Below are positions 47,530 through 60,500 of a DNA stretch of 64,000 nucleotides, in pieces. The position numbers and the translations under genes are program-made. This DNA comes from Corylus avellana (taxonomy: Eukaryota > Streptophyta > Magnoliopsida > Fagales > Betulaceae). Below the pieces are notes generated by a model. The model was not told where the DNA came from and did no database searches. It saw nothing but the letters and a program-made list of their open reading frames with translations. Numbering within the stretch: position 1 is the first letter of the stretch; each line of letters begins with the position of its first letter. Location of the stretch: positions 41,812,375 to 41,876,374 of the forward strand of contig NC_081542.1 of NCBI RefSeq assembly GCF_901000735.1, in the 5' to 3' direction.

Positions 47530-47963
47530 TGCTTTTGTTCCAAGCTAAATCCAACCAATAACCCAAAAAAGCTTTTGTGTATATCTACGCTTATGGAATT
47601 GGCGGTTGCTGTGGTTGGAGAGCAACCGAGAGAGACAGGGAGATATGAAGGTGGCGTAGTGTGGCTTTGGAGGACTTGACCTTTCACAGAGAGAGAGAGA
47701 GAGAGGCGGACGGGTAGAGAGGCTGCGAAGCTCGTGGAATTAACCCATATTTATTTCTCTTTGACAAAATACTATTTGTAATGTAATTTCTGATATTATC
47801 GTTATTATATAATGCCTACTTAATTCGTTGACCGACACGTTTTTTTTTTTTTTGGAAGTATTTCAGTACCGCAATTGTTGAGAATATATATATATATATA
47901 TATAGCTGTTATTTGTAGGAAATTGTAGGATTGTCAGAAAACAAATAATATGAGTTTTTGTCC
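47530..47963. promoter_or_regulatory. upstream region of the RING1-like gene
   Basis: Contains a (GA)n tract at 47688-47704, within the expected leader/promoter of the minus-strand gene. GA repeats are common in plant 5' leaders. TA and poly-T runs follow further out (47840-47905). No separate gene. Confidence 0.4.
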
Positions 47964-48090
47964 GCGAAGGCTAGTTCAATCGGCTGTGAATCACGTCGAA
48001 TGAAGCGGGGGTCACTAATTAGAATTATCCCCTCTTTTCCCTTGTGTAGCTCATTTATTAGAGATAATTAAAACAATTAAATAAAACAAA
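47964..48090 (+). mobile_element. tRNA-derived SINE, copy 1
   Basis: AAGGCTAGTTCAATCGGCTG resembles a polymerase III A box in a tRNA-like head. It is followed by GAATGAAGCGGGGGTCACTAA and a degraded B box (TTAGAATTATCCCC), then an A-rich tail. The same arrangement occurs at 50641-50771, so both belong to one family. The target duplication is not resolved. Confidence 0.55.
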
Positions 48091-48371
48091 TGTTACGGGT
48101 ACTAATGAATGAGCGCCACATCAATTTAGTACTCATTTCTTAATAAAAAATTTGGTACATATGGCATTTTTCTTGTGGGAAACTCAGGACATTGCTTTTT
48201 TTTTTTTTTTAATAAGTAGAAACTTAGGGCATTGCTACTCTTGAAATGGTGTTAAGTGTTTTTGGTAACTAGTAATGTAGTTTAATTGAATGATAGATTG
48301 ATATATAATTGTCATACAATTTGATGACGTGGTAGTAAAAAAATTAACTTTTTTTATTAGTTTTTGAAAAA

Positions 48372-48552
48372 GGAAAATGATAAATGTTCTTCTAATGTTT
48401 TCCTGGCGTCCTCTCAACTGTAATGTAGCTTTTAAAATCACCAGTAGATTAAAAGTCAATAATGATAATCTCAAATTCAACGATAATTTTAAAAGTCACA
48501 TCACAGTTGAGAGAACACCAAGAGAACACTAGAAGAACACCTAGCATTTTCC
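48372..48552. mobile_element. 181-bp MITE with near-perfect 9-bp target duplication
   Basis: Left GGAAAATGATAAATGTTCTT pairs with right, the inverse of GGAAAATGCTAGGTGTTCTT. Flanks are TTTGAAAAA (48363-48371) and TTTGTAAAA (48553-48561). The inner part (TAGCTTTTAAAATCACC) resembles the MITEs at 51623 and 53026. Confidence 0.82.
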
Positions 48553-48948
48553 TTTGTAAAAAAAAAAAAAAAAAAACTAATGATTAATTTTTTATGCTAT
48601 ATATATATATATGAAATGCTTTGATGATTGGTCACAAAACTATAAAAAAAAAAATAAATAAAAAAATAAAATAAAAAAATAAAATGTTTTTAAGAGCAGA
48701 AAAGGAGTTTGTGTGATTTGTGTTGGTAAATATTTTGGATGCAGATGATTTGGATTTCCTTGGTCTCTTTGTGGAATGCCCATTTTTTTGTAATCTGGCC
48801 GGCCGGCCGGGCGGACGGATAATGTGTGCTTTCTTTTAAGGGCACTTTCTGTCAGTGTGCCGGTATTTGCAATTGGTGGGGAGTACACCTTTTGTCACCT
48901 TGGGTTCCGGCAGCTTCTTTTTGCCTGTTCTATTCTTTTCTTTTTTGA

Positions 48949-49296
48949 AAATTATATTTACGCCCCTAAATTTACTTCTCTTGTTGCAATGTGCCCTAAT
49001 CTTTTAATTTTGTTAACATACGATTTATTTTTTAGGTTGCAATGCCCATCTTTGCCCTAAAGAAGACAAAAATGTTCATAAAAAAATTCAAAAAAAAAAA
49101 ACTAACCCACTGTTTTTTCCCGAATTTTTTATTTTTTATTTTAGGGTTTTTTTTTAAAAAAAAAAAATCCTTTTTGGGAGGCAAAAGGGAGACATTGTAA
49201 CCCCACTAGTAAATTAATAGAATACATTGACCAAATTGAAATATTAGAAAATATTGCAAATTGGGTGGTAAATTGAGGGTAAGTGTAGTTTTTTTT
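48949..49296. repeat. diverged foldback repeat
   Basis: TTTACGCCCCTAAATTTAC, then TTGCAATGTGCCC, on the left aligns with the inverse of TTGCAAATTGGGTGGTAAAT, then TGAGGGTAAG, on the right. Identity is modest, so this is an old Mutator-type foldback. Edges are approximate. Confidence 0.55.
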
Positions 49297-50020
49297 TTTT
49301 TTTCTTGAGTAAATAAGAAATTAAATGGAGTTAAGTTGTATAGGGTAAAATTACTCTTTGATGAACTTTGTTGCAAAACCATAATTTAATAACCTCAGTT
49401 TCATGAGACGTGGTTTCTAGCCGATTAAGTTTTCCCATAGAAACTGCAAAACCATAACTTGAAATGAGTGAGAGAGATTAAGATATCTGCTATAAAATGA
49501 TGAAATTCTCAATACGTTAAGTTTCGATTTTGGGATGGTTTGTATTAAGCTGAAGTAGTCACCCTAAAAAATGATGTCATGAATCCAATAAACTATTTCA
49601 ATAATTATTAATGAAAAATATTTGAATATTACAAATTTTATTATAATTTCTTTACAAACTCATGTGATACTTGGTATCCTGACGTCACTCATGATTAATA
49701 AGGCAATCTTTTATCTCATGGACAGTGGATTTTGAAGCTAGGCTTTTGATAGCTGCATTATTGGAAATCCAGGTAAATTGAGGAGAGTCTTATGTTCCTA
49801 GTAAATAAGGTAGTGGGGCTCTCCATAATAGGATTCTTTGGAGATGAAGGCTATGAAGCAATTAAATTTTACAACGTTTAACAGTGTACATAGTATTAGT
49901 TCATTTAAAAGTTTTTAATAGCGTAATAATGTAAACAACATATATACTATTAAATAGAAAAAAATAATAATAATAACCCAAACCATAAAATGACTTTCTT
50001 TTTTTTCATTTTAGGGTTAA
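49297..50020. other. unassigned intergenic sequence
   Basis: AT-rich; nothing recognised. Confidence 0.3.
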
Positions 50021-50021
50021 T

Positions 50022-50613
50022 ACACATTTTTATTTTTTTTCACCTGAGATTTAAATCTAATTACAAATGGTACCCGACTTACGGGGAAAGATCAACTTAG
50101 TACCTCTGTTAGGTTCCGTCACACATGTCATCACATATAAATGTCACGTGTCATAAAAAAAATAAAATTAAAATAATTAAAAAAACTAAACCCTAAAAAA
50201 AAAAGAATTGAAAATTTATGGCCAATGTGGGTGGCCGAACCACTCCAAAGGGCCTTAGGGGTAGCCGAGCCACCCCCTTTTTGGCCATTGGGGGTGGCCG
50301 AACCTTCCCCAAGGCAGCCACCCCATAATTTTTTTTTTTTAATTTTTTTTTTTTTTTTTTTTAGGGTTTAGTTTTTTAATTGCTTTTTTTTTTTTAATAA
50401 AAAAATGTAATTATTTTTTTATTATTATTATTATTTTATTTAAAATTATTTTTATTTTTATGACACATGGCATTTGTTCGTGACGACACGTGGTATTTCG
50501 TTAGTTTGGGATAACGGAACCTAATGTCGGTATTAGGTTGATATTTTCCCGTAAGTCAAATACCATTTGTGATAGGATTTGAACTATAGATGAAAAAAAA
50601 TAAAAATGTACAA
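50022..50613. mobile_element. long foldback element with GGTGGCCGAA loop
   Basis: Left arm CACATTTTTATTTTTTTTCA, then AAATGGTACCCGACTTACGG, pairs with the inverse of CCGTAAGTCAAATACCATTT and TGAAAAAAAATAAAAATGTA. Further inward the halves continue to pair, as AACCTAACA and CACGTGTCAT-type words and the two TAGGGTTTAG copies. The loop carries GGGTGGCCGAACC twice. It has the architecture of a Mutator-type non-autonomous element; the target duplication was not determined. Confidence 0.75.
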
Positions 50614-50640
50614 ATCTAAGTAATATAAAAATAATTAACC

Positions 50641-50771
50641 ATCTTCAGGAGATAATTCAATCGGCCGAGAACCACGTTTCATTAAACGAATGTCACTAAT
50701 TTGAATCCCTATGTCCCCTCTTGTGTGAAGTTGTGAACATGTGAAAAAAAAAAAAGAAAAAAAAAAAGAAG
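50641..50771 (+). mobile_element. tRNA-derived SINE, copy 2, with target duplication
   Basis: GATAATTCAATCGGCCGAGA gives an A-box-like head. GTCACTAATTTGAATCCC gives a B box. It ends in an A tail (about 50744-50768). TAATTAACC flanks it at 50632-50640 and 50772-50780. The head and body match the copy at 47964. Confidence 0.78.
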
Positions 50772-50780
50772 TAATTAACC

Positions 50781-51613
50781 CTTCATTTTAAGTCAACCTT
50801 GTGATGGATTTATGAAGCTTTAAATTATATATAATCACGTGTCGGTGTCTTAAAACATGATCAAGGTTGGAAGGCCCCCCACCTGTACAAGGAATCCTTA
50901 ATTAAAACTAAAAAATAAACATAAACTGCACGTGCATACTTAAATGTCTATAGTTTGCCACTGCCACACATGCATAATAGGATGCAACTGACAAATCAAA
51001 TAAAAAGAATACATATGATACAGAGTGTCATTGTTCCTTGGCATTTCATTTTTACTAGATATCCAATATCATGAATGTATGATATCCAATTTGTTTTTTT
51101 TTTTTTTTTTTTTATAACAAATAAGGAAAGGATTACAAGGATTATAACATTGAAAATTGGGTGGCCTCTTTAACAACGGACAAAAAAAAAATTACAATAC
51201 GAGAAATTCAAGTAAAAAAGTAGAAAATTGGTCATAAAATTATTGGGTCCTCTCAATAACGGTCACTAAAAACGGTTTAAACATCAAAACAGAATAAGTG
51301 GTTTCGGCCTGATTATAAAAGTGAGTGGAGGAGTTCTTGCCCTCTAGGTACCACACACATACAATTATCTCTCAAAATCCATAACAAATTACAATTATCC
51401 AACCAAAATCCATAACATTTTGTAAACCAAAAGAAAGTCAAATAGGACCAATAGGCCATATGGGTTGGTTCTAATTTTGAGGCTTCTTCTAGGTTGGATT
51501 TACCATTGGTGATTTCAAAAGTGTTGCATGAAAAGATTATGATGATGGTGTTGGTGTTGGTGTTGGTGTTGGTTGTGAGGAATGAGGTTGAAGAAAGAGA
51601 GACAGAGAGATGG
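50781..51613. other. unassigned intergenic sequence with simple repeats
   Basis: Includes poly-T at 51090-51113 (possible retroposon tail) and a (GGTGTT)n run at about 51546-51572. No supported gene. Confidence 0.35.
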
Positions 51614-51622
51614 GTTTTATAA

Positions 51623-51781
51623 GAATAATTCTATAAGTCACTCTTGTGTTCTTTAAAGAATGGTGTGGCTCTTAAAATTACTATTTGATCAAAATTCAAT
51701 AATAATCAATCACAAGTCCAATGGTGATTTTAAGAGCACATCATTATTGGAGAGACACAAAAAAAACTTGTAGCATTATTC
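51623..51781. mobile_element. 159-bp MITE with perfect 9-bp target duplication
   Basis: Left GAATAATTCTATAAGT pairs with the inverse of GAATAATGCTACAAGT. GTTTTATAA lies at 51614-51622 and 51782-51790. The interior TGTGGCTCTTAAAATTAC and GTGATTTTAAGAGCACAT pair as well. Confidence 0.88.
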
Positions 51782-51790
51782 GTTTTATAA

Positions 51791-53016
51791 AGGTTAGTGT
51801 TGGTTGAGCTTTGTGTTTGTGGTAGTTTTGGATTTTAAAGAATATATTTTTTCTCTTAAAGGAAAGAATTGTTTTTACTTCGGTTTATAAATTTATAATG
51901 TATTTCTTTCATGTTAATTAAACAATTATGTACTCTACATATGCCGAGAGACAAGGGTATAACTGTAAAAATATATGGTAAAGTCCCCCAAGTCACTATG
52001 TTTTCCTAAAAAAATTTCTTAAATATCCTTATAACTCCTTAGAAATTAAATTTTTACCCCCTTAATTATTATTTTTTTGTTAGTTTTACAGTTTACTCCC
52101 AAAACTTCAAGTGCTAGTTTTGTCCATGGGTGTAAATATGGGTGGATATTAAGCATTAACCACCCGCATCTATTATCTACCTATGCAGATGTGGATGCAG
52201 GGCCAACTCAATAGATTTTGAGGCTTAAGGCGACAAATTTAAGTGGGGCCTTTTTATATTTAAATATTTAATTAAATAATTTTAATTTTAAACCAGTCTT
52301 CTCACTTTTTTCTCTTAATTTTTTACAAATGAGATACAAAATTCATCTCTTCTAAGAGACATTTAATTTAAACAAAGGACATATTTTCTGTTTTTTTTTT
52401 TATAAAAGGACATATTTTCTGTTGAGCTACTAGATATAGTTCATTTTATGCATAATTTAATTTGCGCAAAACGCAAAATAAAAATTATTTTAATGAACAA
52501 ACTTAGATGACATGTGGGTTTTAAGTTTATGTGAAAGTATGAGTTTAGTTAATGTTTAGGGGTGCCATTAATGTGACTTCCATTTTTTTCTTTATTTTCT
52601 CCTTAAGTCTCAATATATTGGGATTCAATTATTTGTAATTATTTTATCATAATTGGGGTCTTAATTAAAGAGCATTGACTAACTTTTATGTCATAATTGG
52701 GGCCTTTTATTGGAGGCCTAAGACGATTGCATAATTCGTCGAGGCATTTAGCCGATTATGTGCAGATACAGTTAGCAAAAATTATTATTCGTGTATACGG
52801 ATGCAAGTAGTAATTTTAGGGAATGTGGATGTGGTTCCACATTCCCTATATATATATATATATATCTTTTTTTGATTAAATTGCCCTATATGTTTTTTTT
52901 TTGTTCTTTTTTTTCTTCAAATATTTGTTCCATTTACCAACTATAAATAGATGATGTAGTGTAACAATACAATCCTATATTGAAAAAATGATGAGTAGCC
53001 CATGTACAATAAGTGA
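51791..53016. other. intergenic sequence with hAT remnants
   Basis: At 52198 GCAGGGCCAACTCAATAGAT, and around 52690-52750 GGGGCCTTTTATTGGAGGCC and GAGGCATTTAGCC, resemble termini of the CAGGGCC hAT family at 10493. A possible second terminus pair (GGGTGTAAATATGGGTGG at about 52129 and CCGCATTTACGCCCC at about 53848) would make a nested, larger element, but I could not confirm a target duplication. No gene. Confidence 0.4.
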
Positions 53017-53025
53017 TTTGTAAAT

Positions 53026-53205
53026 GAGTAATGCTAGCTACATCTTTTTATCCTCCTAAAATCCTCCTAAAGTTGATGTAGCTTTTAAAATCATCATTCG
53101 ATCAAAATTCAGGTACGATTCATCTAAAATTTAATGGTGATTTTAAAAGCCACATCAACTTTAGAAGGATTTTAGGAGGATAAAAAGATGGTACTAGCAT
53201 TACTC
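53026..53205. mobile_element. 180-bp MITE with perfect 9-bp target duplication
   Basis: GAGTAATGCTAGC on the left pairs with CTAGCATTACTC on the right. Inner arms pair closely (TTTTTATCCTCCTAAAATCC with GGATTTTAGGAGGATAAAAA). TTTGTAAAT lies at 53017-53025 and 53206-53214. This is the best-preserved MITE in the window. Confidence 0.92.
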
Positions 53206-53214
53206 TTTGTAAAT

Positions 53215-54582
53215 ATAGTTATGAGTGCTAAATTTCACATTGCCTAATTATTAGGTACAACTGGGCTTTATAAAAAATTAGAAAGACACTCTAAATTGAC
53301 TAGTTATTTTGGGTTGATAGAGCATATGTAGCTAGTGTTTTTTCCTTGGTTGAGGGGGAGTTGTAACACATTGATCCCATATTGAAAAGATGAGGAGTAA
53401 CTTCCATAGAGTTGGTGAATTATAAAAATAGTAGTGAATGTCAAGTCCCAATGAAAAATTAGGCTTTATAGGAAATTATAAGAAAGCTTCAAATTAACTA
53501 GTCATTTTGGGTTGATAGGCTTTTCCCTAAGTCGTTATATGTAGGAAGCTACATAATGTATAAGATTAAAATTTCATAGCAAAATGGTAAGAAAGTATGA
53601 TACGAATAATAATAATGTCTACTGAGTAATTTAAGGTCTATATGGGCATCCATAAGCTTATGTAAAAACTAAAATGCTTTTTTGTATTTACTAGAAGGGA
53701 ATTGCAACTTCAAAGCCCAAAAGACCCATTCCCTCGTGTGTGGATAGCAGATAATAATTGCATTTAATAACACAATAACCACACGGATATTAATAACATA
53801 ATATAGATGAGGATACCTAAAAGTATTGTCAATAACCACATATGCAACCGCATTTACGCCCCTAATGCCCGGCTAAGAGATAGATGACAAATGTATAGAC
53901 AAAATGGAATAAAAATGATTTCAACCTAATTTAAAGGAAATTCATGTAATGTTTTAAGTTATTTTGGTGTGTTTTGAAAGAAACAAATGTTAACCTTCCT
54001 AGCGCGTGGAGAGCATGACATGATCCAATACATACAGACTCTAATCGCGTCCTAGACCACGCTTGCCAAGCTACAACATTTGAAGAAGACAAAAATTAGA
54101 GGTGAAATGGTGGTTACGATTAGCGGTTATCGACTAAAATTACTAACTATAACCGCCTAAGCGGTTAGTAAAATCGGCTAACCGCCTAAGCATATAACCA
54201 TTAACTGCTTTTTAAAAGGAAAAAAAAAAAAATCAAAACTATACTGTTTATAGAGTTTATACATTATTTATATATTTAAACACAACAACGTCACCGTTCA
54301 GTTATGACGAGTAGTGGACGGTTAATAAGTAATAACGGAGAGATATTTTGGCCCTTACAGAATCTTCTCAATGACCTAGTCGACCTGTAATTAAATCCCA
54401 AACAGTAACGACGTCGTATCGGTCATTTTGCCTCTTATCCTCAAAACGCCTCGTAGATCGGAAACTCTTCCAGGCCCCAATATCTGAAAAACCAGGGAGC
54501 TCAGAACCTCAGACCAACAAACTCCCACTCGCAAAATCCGAATCCATAGCCCGAAAAAGCTCCTCAAGAACCTCCAGACGCC
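53215..54582. promoter_or_regulatory. intergenic sequence and upstream region of DEG15
   Basis: 53215-54090 has no gene. 54100-54200 carries GCGGTTA/TAACCGC words like an hAT-derived element fragment. 54350-54582 is less AT-rich and is the likely promoter and leader of DEG15. No TATA box is obvious. Confidence 0.4.
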
Positions 54583-57500
54583 ATGGCTTTGCCTGACATA
54601 GTCGAGTATGCCCGCAACTTCGCTGTCATGGTCAGAGTCCAAGGCCCTGTAAGTTCCACTCCTCTCCCTTTCTACATGTAAATTTGTTTTCACTGGTAAT
54701 GAATTTGAACTTCCTTTTATTGATATTTAGGACCCAAAGGGCTTGAAGATGAGAAACCACGCTTTCCACCTATACAAGTGAGTCAAAATTGTCAATCACA
54801 TCTCTATAACCATTTTGAATTTTGGGTTTTATAGCCCTTATTTAAGTTTTTGTCTATTTGGGCCTTTGTAGTTCTGGCAAAACAACGTTATCGGCTTCTG
54901 GGTTTTTGCTTCCTGAAACACTTTACGATGCTGAGGTAGCTAAGCGTCTTTGCGGCCACAATGATGGGTGCCCGGTATTGGTTGTGACTGTTGCGTCTGT
55001 TGTTGAGCCTTTTCTGTCACTGCAACATCGAGAGAACTTTTCTGAGGTTGAAAAATTTGTAATATATTGTAAATGAGTGGTTAATGTTATTTTTGGGGTT
55101 GGGTTTTTAGTGTGTTTGGTTTGGCTTTTGTGCTTTGCAGGGCCGGCCTGAGTTGATTCCCGGTGTTCAGATTGATATTATGGTAGAGGTATGGGAATAT
55201 TTATAACGGTTTGTTACTTGGGGTGACAGCTATTTGTGGTTGACTTGTTGGCTTGGATGAGATGTGTTAATGTGATTTGATTTGCAGCGAAAAGTGGGGT
55301 CGGGGAAGGAGTCGATGGATTTGGATGAAGGAGCTCCTTGTTGGATTGCTGCACAAGTTTTAACATTAGTAGGTGTTTCATTTGTTCATTTGTCTAGTTG
55401 TATTGAAAGAGGCATAAGGAGCCTCAATTGTCGTATAGCTGTAAAAGGAGCTTGTAACCTTGCAATATATGGGATGTTAAGTTATCATTTCTTTCCCTAT
55501 TCCTTGTTGGCAATTATTGACAAGATTAGTGATGATGGTTTTCATTGTCTTGTGTAAATTGAATATCCTTATTATGCTAATATGAAATTTTAAGCACAAA
55601 TTCACCTTAGTAGATGTAAATGGAAGTCATCAAGGCTAGCTATAGTAATATATTTTTACTATGCATAGTAGAAAATATAAAGGAGGCGTTTCATAAAATT
55701 ATAAAACTGATCACCTGGTATATTTTGTTTGATGCTTCGAATTCTAATGTTGGCCTCACATAATAATGGAATTCTGTTTACACCTTGATTATATATATTT
55801 GGCAATAACTTAATGATATGTTTCATCACGAGACTGCAATGCTATTGTCATGGTTAATTCTTATTGTCAGTAACACTGGAAGTTATGATTAGTACTTTAT
55901 GATTTGTTGCCCCCCTTTCTTGTTATTGCTGGAATGTATCCTAGTTAACTTTTTATACTTGCTTCATGGCTTTCAGTGCTGAATAAATTTTTATATTTGC
56001 AGGCTGACATCCCTGCATCTGCTCTTGCTCTCCAAACTCTTACTGAAGCTTCCTTGGGCACACCACAGAATGGATGGGAGGTTGGTTGGTCTTTGGCATC
56101 ACACAATAACAGTCCGCAGCCTTTTATGGATGCCATTCGAACACAGGTTGGTTGGGGAGAAAGTTTTCAATTTTAATTTATCATCAATTCAAAATTTATT
56201 TGAACTAAAAAAAATTTGTACATCAAGCAAGAATGAGGAAAACCAGAAACACTGAAGTCATCAACTGAACTTCAAACGTAATATTGTTTAACTAATCAGC
56301 TTCCCATAGAGACATGTCTTTCTGAAATACAATGCCAGGACTCGTAGTGTTTAGAACAATCAAGTGATGCCCAACCAAATTAAAAGAGTTTATTCTCTCA
56401 TGTCTAATTTTTTGCAGCCTGTATTTAATCTGTTGTTTGCTAGAGAAATCTGGGAATGTATTAACATAATTGGGAGCTCCTATTCTGATGATCTGCCGGC
56501 ATGAGAGGGCACTGTAATCCAAAAAACAAGTCAATAATAATTATTTTCCAAAAGATGTAGTGCACCTTGTATTGACTTTGGACATTGGTTAGCTGAAATT
56601 CTATTGAAGTTTTTGGCTTTAGCAGCTGCAATTGAATGTAGAGATGAAAATGGGAACAGTTTGTATATATATATATATATTTTTTAACACATTTTCATAG
56701 CAGAACCTGAGTAGGGGATGCAATTTGATTTCGATTCACATCTGAAATGGTTGACCTAAAGAGTAAGTCGAAGAAATCCATACCAGAGGTCATCAAAAAG
56801 AATTTCTTGTAAACCTTGTAAATAAGCACTATCCAGTTCGCAAACGCTATCTAGTTCCGAATCACTATTTCTTCTTTTTTGGGTGAAATGATAAAACATT
56901 AACATGATATTCAATTTGCCTTTTGAATTTATTATTATTTCATATTCTTTTCTATCTTATGTACAAGCAATTTTTAAATGATTCGGATCAAGCGTGATGC
57001 TAAATCTTTCTTGGAGAGTCAGAGCCATTTGGCAGTGGGAGAATCAGGCAATTCAAGTCTTTTGGGAAAGTCAACAACTAGAATTGTGATTCTTGGAGTT
57101 TCCTTATCTCCCAAGGTAAAGTAAATTTTCTGTTCTTACCTTCTCTACTAGCATAGCACATGGCAATAAATTCAAATTTAGTATATGCTGAGTATTTGCT
57201 GGCATCATTTTTCTTGTGGTAGTTTTCTAGACACTCAATTTATATTTGTGAGAGTGAATGGTGAATTCATGTTATTTAGGATGTGCCAAATATCATTATA
57301 TCACCCTCCATTAAGAGGGGGGATTTTCTTCTGGCAGTGGGTTCTCCTTTTGGTGTCCTGTCACCTATGCACTTCTTTAACAGGTAGTGTTGTCTTTCTG
57401 CATAAATTTATTTTCTGTTAAAACTTCAGTTTGGTTTCTTCAGAAGCTTGCATAGTGAATCACTTTCTAGCTTTAAATTGTAGTTAAACTTCTTAAATAA

Positions 57501-60500
57501 TTTGTACAGCGTCTTCTGGTGGTGTTGTTGTTGTTGTTTACAATTGATACTATTTTCATATTATAGGAATAGTTCTTGTCTCGTACCCTTTCATATTTAA
57601 ATTCACTATGGTATCCTTTGTCTTTTGTCAATTTACTCTTTTCTATTCTTATTATTTTTATGTCATACTTTTTTTGGCTGTCATTTTGTATACTGCATAA
57701 TGACCAGATTAATTTCCTTTGTTATCCACTTATCTCCCCATTCAGTTGAAGTTCTTTAGTCTTCCCCATTGACTAGAGGGGAGAGTTTATGTTAATAACT
57801 TGATTTCCATGGTCCTCTAGCTGTTGTACCCTTTTTACTTTTTTCTTCTTAAAAAAATTGGCAACACATGCACCCGATGGGATTCAAGCCCCCAAACCTT
57901 ACCCACCAACTCCGTACTTATGGGGGGAGGTACCACCACTTGGCCCACAGGCCCTTAGCTGTTGTGCTTATATCGAAAAGAAAAGAAAAATTCCTTTGGC
58001 TGTTGTGATGATGATTAGAAGGTGTGCAAAATATTGAAAGTAATTTTTTTTGGGTGCTACTCATATATAAAAATTGTTATTGTATTTCAAATAGCACGAT
58101 TGACTTAGTTTGAGTATACTTAACACTGCATTGGGTCACAAAAATCAATCTTTTTGTTATGAATAATACTTTATTAGAAGAAGAGGCAACGCTCTCGCAC
58201 ATGAAAAGTATACTGAAACCACTACCCTATTGGTGTCAAAAATCTAAAAAGCTAACAAGATCTAAGAGATTGAGGAAGAAACATTAGGAACACTAGCATA
58301 TAACCCACATCATGCGCAGTTTTTTTTTTTTTTTTTTTTAATTATGATTTAAATTCAAAGATTTTTTTGAAGAAACATCTTGTGATTTTTTTAATTTTTT
58401 TTTTTTTAATAGAATAATAATATTGGGAAAAAAAAGTATAGGATCTAAAAGAGATTATGATCTTACCCAATCTATAAGGGACTCCAGCTCCCAATCTTGA
58501 ATTGCCCTAAAGAAACTCGAATTCCAATATATATAAGTGCTGGAGGGGTCCAAATAATCTGACACTAAGGCCTCATTGCCACGAGCTATAGAATAGAGTT
58601 CCAGGAATGATGACTTGAGAGTCACTTCTTTGCACCAAACATCCTGTCAAAAATGAACCCTAACTCTTTAGGAGACCAAGTTGGAGAAATTCTTCCAGCC
58701 ATTCCTAATATTCCTCCACAGGCCCACCTCATATGGTGCTCAAGTTTCCTCTGAACACCAGCCCTCTCTAAATCCCACACTTCTCCACAATCACCTGTCT
58801 CCGTAAGGAATTCCTTCTTGCGTGAATCTCCAAAGCCATGTACCCAATAAAGCTTTATTAAACAACATGAGGTTTTTCACACCCAACCCTCCTCTAGGAA
58901 CTGGGTAGCAAACATTCTTCCAATTCACTAGATGAAGCTTAGACTCACCATCAAAACCATCCCCAAGAAAGTCCCTTTCAATATACTCCAATTTTCTAGC
59001 TATACCAGCTGGTAAAGGGAAAAGGGACAAGAAATATGCAGATAAAATGGATAACTTGCTCTTGATAAGGGTTAGATGACTTCCTCAAGACAAATAGATA
59101 TTTTTCCAACTAGCCTATCTTCTTTCCATTTCTTCAACTACCTTGTACCAAATAGCTTTCGACTTGAAAGAAGCGCCTAGGGGAAGTCTCAGATATTTCA
59201 ACAGTAGAGAAGAAATACTACAATTCATAATGTCGGCCAACTCATCTTGATACGGTACATGCCCCACTGCAACCAATTCTGATTTTCGAAGATTGACCAT
59301 CAAATCTGAAACAGTCTCAAAACACAAGAGAAGGTGTCCCAGATATCTCAATCTGCATCACACATAACAAGAGTGCCATGTGGAAAAAGACGATGGGAGA
59401 TCTCCAAAGGGGCTGTGTTTTGGAGGTCTGACTCAAAATCTAGACAAATAACCCCCAACCATAGCTCTAGACAACATCCTACTAAGAGCCTCCATGACAA
59501 GCTTTTGATTATGTGCTTGAGTCGAGCTTTTTGTTATCAAAATTTTCTATTTAACATTTTTTTTTTCTTCAGAATTGTACAATCTGAGAGTATGATCTAT
59601 AGCATTGCCTACCCTTTTAGAGATTTCAACGGTCAGATTATCCGGGGGACACTTTTCATTGGAATATTTATGTTAGTTGATATATGAATTTGGTACCTTT
59701 AGCTCAAATTGCACCTCCTCCCTTTGTAAGAGTAAGATAAAGGTGAAGTCGTGTCGTGGATGTGTGTTGGGGGGGGGGGAGGGGGGAGTTGGGTACACAT
59801 AGTGGCCATTCAATCATTGAGACCTCATTAGTTTTTGTTCTCTCTCTGTCTCTCTCTCATGCACAAACTCAAGGTAGCATTCCATTTTGCTGACCTTTTG
59901 TAATGCGTTAGCAGTTTTTATCCTTTCTTGATTTAATAGTTTGGCTGCTTGTATCAGTATATCAGTGGGATCAACTGCCAACTGCTATCCAGCTAGTTCA
60001 TCGAATAGATCATTGCTGATGGCTGACATACGGGGTCTTCCTGGTGTGAGCAGTACTCTGTTAGATTCTCAATTATTTATTTGATGCTATTGGTTTCTCA
60101 TTCCTTTTAATACTGAGTCTGTCAGGAATGGAAGGTGGTCCAGTTTTTGGTGAGCATGGACATCTCATTGGCATTCTTATAAAACCGATAAGGCAAAAGG
60201 CCAGTTTTGCTGAAGTTCAGGTAACTTGAGAAGATTTCTCTCTCATTCACATAGTTTGAACTTTCCCATGATTAATTCATCGTGCAAAACTTTAGCCTTG
60301 GGTAACAGCTGGTCATTCCATGGGAAGCCGTTGCAGCTGCTTGCAATGACTTGCTGCATAAGGAGCCTCAAAATGTAGATAAAGGGATTCATTACTACAA
60401 AGAAAACATGAATGCTGGGGGGAAAGCATTTATAATTAATGGCAAAGACTTAGATGGATCCTTCAGCTATATTCACAAGCATCTTAACTCGTGTTACCCC

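Noticed and set aside
57829..57955. tRNA gene suggested by A- and B-box-like motifs
   Set aside because: No cloverleaf could be folded by eye, and the segment is flanked by target duplications, so a SINE explains it.
59760..59790. G-rich run as a regulatory G-quadruplex in DEG15 intron 8
   Set aside because: It is a simple poly-G microsatellite with no further support, although a quadruplex could form in vitro.
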